This document shows positions 34,035 to 45,047 of a DNA stretch of 64,000 bases, piece by piece. The stretch lies in NCBI GenBank assembly GCA_034359265.1, contig CP136893.1, positions 41,613,501 to 41,677,500 on the forward strand, written 5' to 3'. Under the pieces are notes generated by a model, which saw only the letters and a program-made list of their open reading frames with translations, searched no databases and was not told the DNA's origin. The stretch is from Canna indica. Taxonomy: Eukaryota > Streptophyta > Magnoliopsida > Zingiberales > Cannaceae. A program made the position numbers and the translations under genes. Every line of letters starts with the position of its first letter. The first letter of the stretch is position 1.

Positions 34035-35876
34035 TGTCATGCCCCAACTCAGGGTCACGTGACCGGCCAGGGTATAAGTGCCTATACCTCGCAGCCTAAC
34101 CCATGCACATATCAAAACAACAAAATATAGCGGAAAAAGTAAACGAGTTTTATTTCAAAAGAAAAACCAAACCAGTTTTCATATAAGCAGTAAAATTTTT
34201 ATCAAAAGTTCAAGTGCGAAAAGAAAGAAATGAATCAAAGAGCAACAGTTCTATTAACAATAAAATTTGAAATAAAACATGAATATCCCCATGGGACTAC
34301 AACTCCAAAATACAAAATCACAAGTGCATAACAAACTACTACAGATTCGACTACGACCCCTATCTAGGACTATTATGAGATCAATGTAGCTCCTCTGCTC
34401 TCCAGCTGTGCCAAGTGCTCAAGCCCACCTCACCAGTCAGGCTCTGCAAAATAAAGACAAACGACAATGGGTGAGTTCAAAAGAACTCAGTGAGCGGTTC
34501 TACCAACCCTCACGAAAACCAACACAGAGATAAAGCATAAACATAACACCTATCTTAAACATGAATAAGGTCACGAAGGTGTGACTAGCTATCAGACCAT
34601 CTGGCCACCACATGCCCGAAGGTAACCAACACCAAATGGTGAAGATCAACAGGCCTAAGGTTACCATGCCCTAAGGCAACAAAACATACTAGTATAATCG
34701 AGATTGGCCCATCCGAATTTATCCTAATACAAAGAAACTCGGGAGCAATCGGAAATGGCCTGTTTGAACTTGCTCCACGAGACGCGAACGAACAATCGGG
34801 ATTCATCCGTCTGAACTTTCCCCTTTTAAATATCACAGGAATAATTGAGATTTGCCCATCTGAACTTATTCCTTAAAAGCAACTCGAGAATAATCAGGAT
34901 TTGCTTGTCCAAACTTATTCGACGAGGCTACACAAGAACAATCAAAATTTGCCTATCCGAACTTATTCCAAAAAGATAACGCAGGAATAATCGGGATTCG
35001 CCCATCCGAACTTATCCCTTTAATTATAAAATCTTGGGAACAATCAAGATTTGCTCATCCGAACTTGCTCCATAAGATTCGCAGGAACAATCAGGATTTG
35101 CCCATCCGAACTTGTTCCACAGGTTGGGAAGTAGCCATCCAACCTTCCAGACCTATCCTACAATCAGGCTCCTAACCGAGCCTCTCCGTCATACAATAAG
35201 ATTTGGAAGAGAAATCCCGATTGACGGCCTCCGAATCCGGCTCAAAGAGGTGGCGGCTCGGCTCCACCAAGGGGAAAGAGGGGGTGGCAGCTCCTCCTCA
35301 AGCCGACGGCTCCAAGAAGAGGAAGAGGAGGGGTGACGGCTCCTCCTCAAGCCAACGGCTTGGCTTCTAAGGGAGAGGAAGAGAGGGAGAAAAAGGAAGA
35401 AAAGGGGAAGGCTTGGCTCGGCGGCTGGCTTGCTTGGTGGCTCCAAGAGAGGAAGATGGGAAGGGGCGGCTTGGCTCCTGCTCGGCGTCTCCTCTCCTCT
35501 CTCAAGGCTTGTGCGGCTCCAGTAGCGAGCCGCAAGCTAAAGGGGAGGGGGTTTTATACTCTCTCCTCAACCCTAACTCCACTAAACCCCTTAGCAATCC
35601 CTCATCCGCCTCAAGCCGAATCTGATACCCGCTAACCCGAATAAACTTAATTAAACCCATATGCAACATAATTTAATAATCATGCACACACAATATAAAA
35701 TTAAATAAATTCATCCAATCAAGATAAGAAACTGCATAACTCAAACTCCTACTCACCCGAGCTCGCAAGCTCACACCGGACCACGAGTCGACTCGGCTCA
35801 ACCTCGAACTAGCCCACTAGGCTGGCAAACACAAACAATAAAGGGAAAAATAAATAAAAATATCTTGGATATTACA
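34035..35876 (-). repeat. 5' LTR of the gypsy element, with a 1-kb deletion
   Basis: It aligns to the 3' LTR at both ends (TGTCATGCCCCAACTCAGGG ... GGATATTACA) but is 1842 bp against 2855. The missing part corresponds to about 28219-29222 of the 3' LTR: here CATACAATAA joins directly to GATTTGGAAGAG near 35200. Only one to three bases are shared at the junction. The repeat array (34693-35120) and the GC-rich part (35215-35560) are kept. Confidence 0.87.
34693..35120. repeat. 47-52 bp repeat array in the 5' LTR
   Basis: This is the counterpart of 27711-28140, with diverged copies of AATCGGGATT..CCGAACTT. Copies here carry more changes, mainly C-to-T and G-to-A type, as expected of methylated plant repeats. 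Confidence 0.8.
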
Positions 35877-35978
35877 TATATATTTATTAATAACTAATAA
35901 TTTATTATCTTCTCGCAAATAACAGTCATCTATTAAATATTAATAAAATATATAATTTACTATTGTTACTTCATTGCA

Positions 35979-35994
35979 AATAACTAATAAGCAA
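35979..35994 (+). repeat. Left target-site duplication of the LINE
   Basis: AATAACTAATAAGCAA is repeated exactly at 45759-45774 after the A/TAA tail of the LINE. A 16-bp duplication is typical of target-primed insertion. Confidence 0.88.
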
Positions 35995-36130
35995 ATTTGC
36001 CTCTTGACCTCCCTAGCGACTCTTTAGCACAGCCTCTTCGTCGAACTCGATCGGTCACCTCTCCGGATTACTCTGGCTTCTCCCCTTGTGGATCTCTACT
36101 CTCATCCCTCTCTTCCCTTATGTCTCACAT

Positions 36131-37431
36131 TGTTGGCCCAAGGGTTTCCCTTAGGCTTCGATCTCTATTTTGATGATAATAAACATGTATTTAATATATG
36201 TGTGTGTAGTTTTGAGTTCTGGTTGAGGTTGCGATAATCACGCGAACTTCGCTCGGAGAATCGCAAAAATTGTCAAGAAAGGCTCGGATGCAGATTAAGT
36301 AGATTCATTGTAATATATCCCTAGGATCTCATCCCAAGCCTATTTGTACAGTTATCCAAGTCAAAACTTGGTAACAAAATCTATGAAAAAGTGTGTAACG
36401 AAGCAAATGTAAAAATCAGTCTTAGCCTAGGTTCGGTCGACCGAACAAGGCAGAAAAATGGTAGTAGCCACTTCGGTTGACCGATCGGTCGACCGAACAA
36501 GGCCAAAATCTGGCAGTGGTTAATTCGGTCGATCGGTTGGTCGACTGGCCAATAGAGGAATTAAAATGCGATGAAGTCGATCGACCATCTGATCGACCAA
36601 ACATAGAGGCAGAAGGGTAGAATGCCAGCGGTCGATCAGTCGGTCGACCGACAAGCGATCGATCGGTCGGTCGACCGACGATCGACCGACAAGCGATCGA
36701 TCGGCGTCCAACAGGCAAAAAAATACCCGTTGAAGAGCCGTTCCGTGGGAGGGGTTATAAATACCCCTAACCAACCTTCATTAAATACTCTTAACCATTG
36801 AGATAAGCTTCCAAAGTGTTATTTGTGCCTTCTAAGCTTGATTTGCTCGCACTTGCTTTTCCGATCGATGACTTCTCTCAAGCACTCATCTTCCCTCAAC
36901 TCCAGCATTGATTCGATCTCAACGTCTTGTGGAGTTGGAGGCATTGAAGGCTTGGAAAAGAGCTCTTTGTTGTGGTTTACTCTTTAGCTCTTTTCATTGT
37001 AATTTTACTTGTTACTTGAACTTGGTTTTCATTGATTAGCTTGCTAGGTGTGCTAGTGTAAACACTTAGGGTTTTCTTTGTAGAATTGTGGTTTGCCTAG
37101 GTGAATAGTTTTGAGGAGTTCTCAAATAGTTGAGAACCGAGTCCTCAGTTGTATTCAAAGGGAAACACAAGGTCTATAAAGAATTTGGTTAGAAATCCTT
37201 GGTGTGGAGCCAAGGTAGTGGAGTAGGCGGCTGGCCGAACCACTATAATTTATTGAGTTTGCATTGCCTTGTGTGATTGCTTATAATTGTGTTTCATACT
37301 TGTTAACGAACATCATTTAGTTGCACTTACTTTCGGTTGAAGTTGGAATTGAATTGAAAAAAATTGAAACATTGTTAAAAGTCACCGAATACTATTCAAC
37401 CCCCCCTTCTAGTGTGGGTATTCACTCAACA
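36131..37431 (+). repeat. Solo Sirevirus-type LTR in the LINE 5' region
   Basis: It runs TGTTGGCCCAAGGG to CACTCAACA, with flanks CACAT (36126-36130) and CACCT (37432-37436). It is closest to the LTR of the minus-strand Sirevirus at 6069-8025. The palindrome block is at about 36430-36710 and TATAAATA at 36756-36763. The absence of any internal part indicates LTR-LTR recombination after insertion. Confidence 0.88.
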
Positions 37432-37436
37432 CACCT

Positions 37437-37735
37437 ACCACCATCGCAGGCTACTTCATCAGCTGATAACTCTCTGTCAACAGAAGAAGCCTCCTTTTCA
37501 CTTGAACTATCCGTGGACACCATCAACTACCCTTCAGATTCATCGTCCTTTTGCCTTATCGGACACTTATGGACTAATAAACATCAGTCCTTGACCACCA
37601 TGCAGATCGTCCTCTCCACCATATGGAACCATCTGCGAAGTTTCAAATGCGAGGAGATTGCACCCGCAACTTACCGAAGGGATCCAACTCTAAACAGGCG
37701 CCGACGGCTAGCCTCAATAGGCCCCCCACCTCGTC
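37437..37735 (+). pseudogene. LINE ORF1 remnant (DUF4283 start)
   Basis: The frame reads AGYFIS, then FSLELSVDTINYPSDSSSFC and LIGHLWTNKHQSLTTMQIVL, then STIWNHLRSF. This is the start of the DUF4283 domain found in plant LINE ORF1. After about 35 residues of this domain it jumps to a basic end (NRRRRLASIGPPPRHE). Most of ORF1, including its zinc knuckle, is therefore missing. The true start lies upstream of the solo LTR. Confidence 0.7.
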
Positions 37736-38491
37736 ATGAATACCATCATTTGGAATTGTCAATGGATGGGGAATCGCTTAACAATTCGGCATCTGAAGAA
37801 CATTTGTTCTTTAAATTCCCCAGATTGCATATTCTTATCTAAAATAAAACAAGACGGTTCCAGATTCAACAACCTCCTAAAGAAATATGGCTTTGAAGAA
37901 CTCTTTATTGTTCCTTCTCAAGGTTCAGCGGGAGGGTTTATTCTCGCTTGGAAGTAGCATGTTAATATCCATATTATAGCAACGTCGTCATACTACATTC
38001 AAGCACATATCACCAATCTAGATGGCCTTCCTCATTGGCGGCTCATTGGTCTTCATCTCCCGCAGAGCCCAATTTCAAGAACTCTCATCCATTATACACA
38101 ACCGCGTGTGTCCTATCCTTATCGGAGGCGACTTCAATGCTATCCTACGACCTGAAGACAAAGTAGGAGGAGCCCCCTTCCACTCCAATATGGTTCAAGC
38201 CATGCAAGACTTCATAAACAGCGGACATATATTTGAATTCCCAACCTCTGGACCTTCCTTTACTTGCTCGAATAGACGATCTCATCCCAATTTTATTGAA
38301 AAAGTCCTTGATCGCTTTTTGGCCACTTCTGACTGGCATGAAGATTGGAACAATTGGCAAGCCATCCATCTGGATGTTATAGGCAGTGATCACCGGCCCA
38401 TTCTTTTGCAGTCGTTTGGTTACCGAAGAAAGAAGGCTCCTTTCAAATTCGACAAGCGTTGGAACTCCATTCCTCAAGTGGACGAAATTGT
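37736..38491 (+). pseudogene. LINE ORF2 endonuclease (APE-type)
   Basis: It starts MNTIIWNCQWMGNRLTIRHL, then SPDCIFLSKIKQD (usual IFLSETK, so the catalytic E is replaced by K), and RFNNLLKKYGF. A TAG stop at 37955-37957 and a frameshift near 38065 follow. The other frame continues VCPILIGGDFNAILRPEDKV, FTCSNRRSHPNFIEKVLDRF and IGSDHRPILL. GDFN and SDHRP are the core APE motifs. This enzyme nicks the target for reverse transcription. It is interrupted at 38492. Confidence 0.88.
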
Positions 38492-38897
38492 TGTTAGAAT
38501 ATTTTTTAAATATTCTATATTTTCATTTTTCATATGTGGGCTACAATCAATTGTAATGTTTTGATTTGATAAAAGAGGGTTTGATCTTATGATCCATTAT
38601 TGAGATGCCTGTTAGCTCATGTGATCTTGATCCATGTGATTCGAGTTTGAAACACTTAACCATGATTGGTGTGATTAATCAAGTGTAGGCCCGATTAATG
38701 AAGCCCGTGATGGACGGGCCCATATAATCAGTTATAAATAGTGGCTAGGTCCCCTCTATACACCGTGTGGAAAAACCCTAGCTCATAGTTGCTTTCCCCA
38801 TCAAAAGCAGAGCATTTGAGGCGGTGTTGCGGAGGAAGACCCGGCTTTCCTTGGAGATCTAGAAGTTTATTCCGCTGTAATTATGTCGTCATCAAGT
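38492..38897 (+). repeat. 5' LTR part of the copia derivative
   Basis: It is nearly identical to 42416-42821 (through GTCGTCATCAAG). At 38897 the two diverge: the 3' copy goes on for about 70 bases of LTR end, whereas here an unrelated stretch with repeated GGTTCA words begins. The 5' LTR therefore lacks its last 70 bases and the adjoining primer site. Confidence 0.85.
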
Positions 38898-41089
38898 TCG
38901 GTTCAGTGAAATTAGATCCGGTTCAACACTGGATTAGGTCAAATTTCACTGGTTCATCACCGGTTCATGTCAATTTAGGCTAGTTCAGTGCTCTTTTAAG
39001 CAGTTCAAAAGGTTTCTTGACTGGTTCAACTCAATTACATGTAGTTCATGATTAATTGATCCTTTTATGATTGGTTCAATTTTGATTTTGATTGATTCAA
39101 TATATTTTTGATCAATTTACTTAAAAATTAGATCATGACATAAAATTTTGAATACAACATTATTGTCTACCCACTCATGAGCCTATATGGTCTAGCATAT
39201 ATTAATTTATCATGCTAATTTTGCTCATATGTTATAATTGACCTTAATGTTTTATATTGTCAATTTTGTTGTCATTGTCATGCTACATTTGTTGTAGAAC
39301 TCATGTGGCCAATCTATTTATGTTATTCTTCTACATGTTGACATGATTATTTGCTTCTTCTGCAAATTTTATGAATGTCAATTTGTTATTGTACTTCATG
39401 ACATATTTTGCCTCATGTGAGGTCTTGAGTTATTGTTGATTAATTATTTTATCATTGTATTTCATACTATGCTATATTTTGCTTTATGCATAGTTGATAT
39501 AATGTTGTTATATGATAAAATTATTACTTGTTTTAATACATATGGATTTATTTAGGCCTAATAATGCTTGTGGACCGTTTCTACCAACTTAGTCCATTAT
39601 TAATGAAAGTATTTTTTGTAGCCTAAATAGTTGTTGAAATATTCAAATTTTAACATAATCATTTTCTCATTGTATTTATTTTTGGGAGTCTTGTATATTT
39701 ATGTGCATTTATGGATTAGACTTTTGATCCCAATATGTGTCATATGATTTATCATATTAAATATCATGCTATAATTAATCACGTGATTATTGTCGTCAAT
39801 TTTATTATATTGCAGTATTTTAAATTTTTAATGTGACTGCAAAATCCTTCTTATCTTGTGTTGGAACTGAACTGGGTTATTGAATCTTGAATATGGGCTT
39901 AATGCTATTAATGACCCTTCTTCAATTTTTCAGTCCGTTGCTTATAAAAGTTCTGGGCACAATAAATATGCTTATTTTTCTGCTTAATTTAGGCATAATG
40001 CAACATTATTATCCAAATATTATAATAATATTGCATAATTGACACAATATAGCTGATTTATTATCATAATTTTGCCAGCATGATTGATTTCATGATTTAT
40101 TAATGTAAATTTTATTATCATGTTCAAATTTTGCTACATTTAGCATGATGTAGAATCCATGTGATTTATTACTTACGTGATAATATTATTATTCATTTTA
40201 TGTTATGTGGATTACTTAAAATATTAATTCATTATTGTAAATAATGCTGCCAATTTTTTATATATATTTGAAACCTAATATAGCTACAATTAGGTGGGGA
40301 TATTGGCATAATTTACAACCATATAAACATAAATAATAATTTGAAATGGTCATTGATTTAAATTCATTATTAATCATGGTACTTTATTCTTGTACCAATT
40401 TTGCAATATATATTGGATTTGAATATTTGACATGTGGGCAATTGATTCCTGATGAGTTTTTTCACTAGTTATTATTTGTAATTACCACCAAAGTGGGATT
40501 ACTTATAATGAGTGGTGTATTTTCTCATCATATGAGGAATACTGAAGATTAATTCATTCAATAGTTTTTTCCCAAAGGATGATTATTGGATGTTTTAATT
40601 GGAAGTTTTGTAATGGAGTTAGAAGAGTGTGCATTGGTCTAGAAATCTGTCTGCCCAAAGGTGATAGATTTTCGAAAATCAGTGTCTCATTATTTAACTC
40701 ATCGAGGCTTTATTTCGTGATTGCATGTTCTGCCCAAAGGTGAATATGTAATATTTGGTTAGCCTCAATTTCAATTTTATGATATGCCCTATAATTTAAT
40801 CTAACACATTCTAATTATATTGTGATGAAGTTATTAGAGTGTGCATTGGTCTAGAAATCTGTCTCCCCAAAGGTGATAGATTTTCGAAAACTAATGTAGT
40901 CTCATTGATTAACTGATTCATAAATCGATCACTTGTTGATAAGATAGCGACACTAATAAGATGTGAAGAAAATAATTGATTAATATATAAATGTGAAGGT
41001 CAGTGGGAGGAAAATATTTTTTCTATTAGTAACTAGCTGAATATCAAGCTTCCTGACCTAAAAATATTAATATATGACTTCACATTGTA
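38898..41089 (+). other. AT-rich noncoding interior of the copia derivative
   Basis: From 38898 to 39110 GGTTCA/GTTCA recurs about ten times. The middle is AT-rich with no frame. Two direct repeats of about 60 bases (40630-40690 and 40836-40895), each holding GCATTGGTCTAGAAATCTGT and CCCAAAGGTGATAGATTTTC, resemble the 'CCCAAAGG' leader of copia elements. Confidence 0.6.
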
Positions 41090-41585
41090 GATCTCATTAC
41101 AAGACTCCAAACATTTAGAGTTGAAATATTTGACTGTTAGAGATCTTGTAAAGAAATGAGATATTTTAGTTGAACTCATAGAGACAGATCTGATGCTCGC
41201 TGATCCCTTAACCAATTGTAAGACAAATCTTACATCAAGAATTTCATGAATTTAAGAATATCATAAATAAATTAGTAAGATAGGATCTTACTTGATGACG
41301 ACATATTTGCAGCGGAATAAACTTCTAGATCTCCAAGGAAAGCCGGGTCTTCCTCCACAACACCGCCTCAAATGCTCTGCTTTTGATGGGGAAAGCAACT
41401 ATGAGCTAGGGTTTTTCCACTGCAAATATGTCGTCATCAAGTAAGATCCTATCTTACTAATTTATTTATGATATTCTTAAATTCATGAAATTCATAGAGA
41501 CAGATCTGATGCTCGCTGATCCCTTAACCAAGGGACTCAGACCCATAGTCTTTAAAAGACATGTTGAAAATATGGGCATTCTAAG
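41090..41585 (+). pseudogene. copia RNase H tail, split by an inverted LTR piece
   Basis: Frame pieces read DSKHLELKYLTVRDLVKK, a TGA, DILVELIETDLMLADPLTK, then (after 41531) GLRPIVFKRHVENMGIL. This is the C-terminal end of plant copia RNase H (ADPLTKGL). Between TK and GL lie an inverted LTR fragment and a repeat of the preceding 40 bases. Confidence 0.85.
41176..41531. repeat. Inverted LTR insertion with 72-bp perfect arms and 40-bp duplication
   Basis: Bases 41176-41215 recur exactly at 41492-41531. Between them, 41216-41420 is the reverse complement of the element's own LTR end (about 42690-42890), and 41421-41492 is the same LTR end in direct orientation. Arms 41240-41311 and 41421-41492 are perfect 72-bp reverse complements around a 109-base loop. 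Confidence 0.92.
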
Positions 41586-41687
41586 TTCTTTTGATTTGCT
41601 TGGTTAGTGGGAGTTATTTTTCCTTTTGTTTTGAGCACTTTGAGATCATATTGTCATATTTAATATATGTGTTCAATAATTATTTAA

Positions 41688-41990
41688 GACTCGGTATCAT
41701 TTGAATCAGAATGTCTCTTGATTGATACCATATTTAAGTCTAGAGACATCATATTTTTGTTTAAGACTCGGTATCATTTGAATCAGAATGTCTCTTGATT
41801 GATACCATATTTAAGTCTAGAGATATCATATTTTTGTTTAAGACTCGGTATCATTTGAATCAGAATGTCTCTTGATTGATACCATATTTAAGTCTAGAGA
41901 TATCATAATTTTTGTTTAAAGGCTCGGTGTCATATGAATCATGTTGCCCATTGATTGATGCCAATTTTGAGTCTAGGGACTTGATGGTTT
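41688..41990 (+). repeat. 77-bp tandem repeat, about 3.5 copies
   Basis: G(A/G)CTCGGT(A/G)TCAT recurs at 41688, 41765, 41842 and 41921. The first three units are almost identical (GAATCAGAATGTCTCTTGAT); the fourth is diverged. It lies between the RNase H tail and the 3' LTR. Confidence 0.9.
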
Positions 41991-42246
41991 TCTAAAAACC
42001 ATACGCTTTCTCCTACCGAAAGGTATATCTAGAAGAGAAAGTATGAGGACTGACAATGAAAATAACACTGTTCTTATCGGATCATTTTGAGTGTTATTTT
42101 CGTGCTACACTCCACACCAATGACAATTGTTAGCAATGTCAGTGGTATTCGTGACCATGGAAAGTCTTATGTCCCGTATTGTCATGATGGCTGCCATGAT
42201 TCGATATCATTGGTTGTTGATATGAGTCATAATAAGTGTTGCATCT

Positions 42247-42330
42247 TGGATCATTTTTATTTTATTTTTTATTTTGTGGCCATATTTTTATTTTATTTTT
42301 ATTTTTTATTTTGTGGCCACATTTTTTGAA
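42247..42330 (+). repeat. Short T-rich direct repeat
   Basis: TTATTTTTTATTTTGTGGCC appears twice about 45 bases apart (near 42262 and 42300). It is simple slippage-type sequence in the 3' noncoding part of the copia derivative. Confidence 0.6.
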
Positions 42331-42415
42331 ATATATGATTAAACCCGAGTGTCGTTTTTTAAATTTATTTTTTCAAAAATAAAACTTTACAATTGATCTT
42401 GCCCAAGTGGGAGAA

Positions 42416-42890
42416 TGTTAGAATATTTTTTAAATATTCTATATTTTCATTTTTCATATGTGGGCTACAATCAATTGTAATGTTTTGATTTGATAAAAGA
42501 GGGTTTGATCTTATGATCCATTATTGAGATGCCTGTTAGCTCATGTGATCTTGATCCATGTGATTCGAGCTTGAAACACTTAACCATGATTGGTGTGATT
42601 AATCAAGTGTAGGCCCGATTAATGAAGCCCGTGATGGACGGGCCCATATAATCAGTTATAAATAGTGGCTAGGTCCCCTCTATACACCGTGTGGAAAAAC
42701 CCTAGCTCATAGTTGCTTTCTCCATCAAAAGCAGAGCATTTGAGGCGGTGTTGTGGAGGAAGACCCGGCTTTCCTTGGAGATCTAGAAGTTTATTCCGCT
42801 GCAAATATGTCGTCATCAAGTAAGATCCTATCTTACTAATTTATTTATGATATTCTTAAATTCATGAAATTCTTGATGTAAGATTTGTCT
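42416..42890 (+). repeat. 3' LTR of the copia derivative
   Basis: It begins TGTTAGAATATT right after the purine tract. It ends AGATTTGTCT, joined to GTTACTCAC of the LINE. The inverted copy at 41216 shows the normal LTR end as AGATTTGTCTTACA, so about seven bases (LTR end plus part of the TSD) are lost here. Confidence 0.88.
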
Positions 42891-45047
42891 GTTACTCACA
42901 TCTGGCATTCCTCCCCTCTAGGCTCCCCTTAATATCAAATCCATATGAAGCTCAAGGCCATCCGATCAGCGCTTATTCACTGGTCCAAAGAAAACAAAAT
43001 CAACTCTTAGAATCGAATTTCCACTCTCCAGAGCCAACTCTCCTCTCTATCGACCCATCACAACGAGGCCTCCACATTTCTGAGTCGCCAACTCAAATCG
43101 GACCTCCGCAAGGCCATCAAGGATGAGGAAATATTTTGGAGACAAAAATCACGTGTTAAATGGCTCCGAAACACCTCCTTCTTCCATGCAAGCACACGCA
43201 TCAGAAGAAGCTTCAATAATCTGCACCGCCTTAAAAATTCGGAGAATGAGTAGGTCGAAGGTCCTGCAGCCATAGCCGAGACTACTCAAGAATACTTCCA
43301 ATCTATCTTTCTCTCATCCTCACCTAATGTTAATAATGTTGACTTCCTTTCTTCCTGCAAAACAGTGACGCATCGAATAAGCAACTAGCTGCTCCATCCA
43401 ATCACGCAAGAGGAAACCAAAATAGTCGTCTTCTCATTGCATCCAGATAGCGCCCCAGGCCCTGACGGATTCACTGGCCACTTCTTCCGCCACCACTGGC
43501 CACTACTCGCCAATCTTGTAACTGAAGCTGCAGCCTCTTTCTTCCAAAGTCGCAGAATTTTGAAAAGCCTCAACCACACTCATATCGCTCCGATCCCAAA
43601 AGTTAAAACTCCACAAGCGATGACTGATATCCGACCAATAAGTCTGTGCAACTTCACCTACAAAATCTTTTCTAAAATCCTTATGCACCGGCTTCAACCG
43701 ATCATGGACCTCCTCATATCTGATAACCAAAGTGCATTCATCAAAAACAAGAGGATATCCGACAACATCCTACTTGCGCATGAACTCAACCACTATCTCC
43801 GATCAAAGCAGTTCTCAAGATCACATGAGATGGCTATAAAGCTCGACATGAGCAAAGCATTTCATCGTATTGAATGGTCTTTCATCAATACTATACTCTC
43901 TGCAATGGGCTTCCACAAAAAATTTATCGACTTATTATTGCAGTGCATTCAGACTGTCTCTTATTCTATTCTTGTCGGAGGCCATCCATATAGCTATTTC
44001 TTCCCTTCTTGCGGCATCCGACAAGGGGATCCCCTCTCTCCATTCTTATTTGTCTTTGCAATGGAAGGTTTCACTCAACTCCTACACAAAGCTCACCTTC
44101 AAGGATCAATCCGAGGGATACAAATAAGCACACACATCCCTCAAATCTCATTGCTATTATTTGCTGATGATGTACTACTTTTTTGCAAAGCCGACACCTT
44201 GCAAGCCACAAATATCGTCACTATTCTACATCAGTTTGCAAGCCTAAGCGGACAACACATCAACTCGAGTAAATTGGCGATCCTCTTCTCCAAGCACTGC
44301 CCCTCTTTGCTGCAACTCGCCATCAGTCAAATAATAGGCATTCACAGAGTGGGTTTTGAAGACAAATATCTTGGCTTGCCATCCACTGTAATCCGTTCAA
44401 AGAGAACCACTTTTGAGTTCGTCATTGCCAGGATAAACAAAAAAATCAATAGCTGGTCCTCCAATTTCCTTTCACGAGCAGGAAGATCTGTGCTTATCGA
44501 ATATGTCCTCCGTGCAATCCCCTCCTACGCGATGTCCTACTTTTACCTATCTGATGCGATATATGATCAAGTCAGCAAGTGTTGCAGTCAATATTGGTGG
44601 TCTTCCAAGCCAGGGAAGCGCAGCATTCATTGGCTCAAATGGAAACTTCTCTGTCAATCCTTCTCCGCCGACGAACTTGGATTCCGTGACTGTCGAGCTC
44701 AAAACCTCGCTTTGCTTGCATCTCAAGCTTGGTGCCTCATCACCCATCCCCACTCGCTTCTCAGCCGCACCCTCAAAGCAAAATACTACCCATATGGCTC
44801 CTTCATGGATGTGGGTGCTCATTTTAACTACTCATGGGGTTGGAAGATCATTCTCAGAGGCCGTGAGCTCCTCTCCAATGGTTTCCGATGGCATATAGGT
44901 GCTCACACTACCCGCACTGTCTTTGGTACCCCTGGCTACCATGCGAACCTTACTATGGCATATGTGGCCCCTCTCCAGATCCCACAAGATCCATCCTCAT
45001 ATCGAATTATTTCGACCGAGATACATATATGTGTAACAGTTCCCTAG
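42891..45047 (+). pseudogene. LINE ORF2 linker and reverse transcriptase
   Basis: After the linker (RQLKSDLRKAIKDEEIFWRQ, KSRVKWLRNTSFFHASTRIR; stops at 43252 and 43384) the RT is open for 536 codons. It reads HPDSAPGPDGFTGHFFR, IRPISLCNFTYKIFSKIL, DNQSAFIKNKRISDNILLAH, KLDMSKAFHRIEW, CGIRQGDPLSPFLFVFAM, LLLFADDVLLFC (catalytic FADD intact), KYLGLPSTVIRSK and WKLLCQSFSADELGFRD. It copies LINE RNA at the nicked target. A frameshift near 44890 separates it from the end. Confidence 0.93.

Larger units (their letters stand above)
27052..35876 (-). mobile_element. Ty3/gypsy element (Tekay/Del-like), minus strand
   Basis: It has two LTRs (27052-29906 and 34035-35876), an exact primer-binding site and a minus-strand gag-protease-RT-RNase H-integrase interior. 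The RT-RNase H-integrase order shows Ty3/gypsy; residues around RT and the C-terminal end (LVKVRWEHH..QEAT) fit chromovirus Tekay/Del. Flanking TATAT on both sides (27047-27051, 35877-35881) fits a 5-bp TSD but is low-complexity. The integrase core is deleted, and stops and shifts are common, so it is defective. Confidence 0.88.
38492..42890 (+). mobile_element. Copia derivative retaining only the end of RNase H
   Basis: It starts TGTTAGAATATTTTTTAAAT at 38492, and the same sequence restarts at 42416 after the purine tract AAGTGGGAGAA. The 3' copy ends ...AGATTTGTCT, a few bases short of the usual TACA end. The LINE reading frame continues straight across (DEIV / THIWHS). The 3.5-kb interior is AT-rich; its only coding trace is the copia RNase H tail around 41090-41575. 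There is no recognisable primer-binding site. It probably moved with help from a relative. Confidence 0.85.

Noticed and set aside
37321..37431. Start of a 173-codon frame read into LINE ORF1
   Set aside because: The first part is the end of the solo LTR; only sequence after 37436 belongs to LINE ORF1.
43058..43730. Minus-strand frames opposite LINE RT
   Set aside because: They are mirror frames of a clearly recognised RT on the plus strand.
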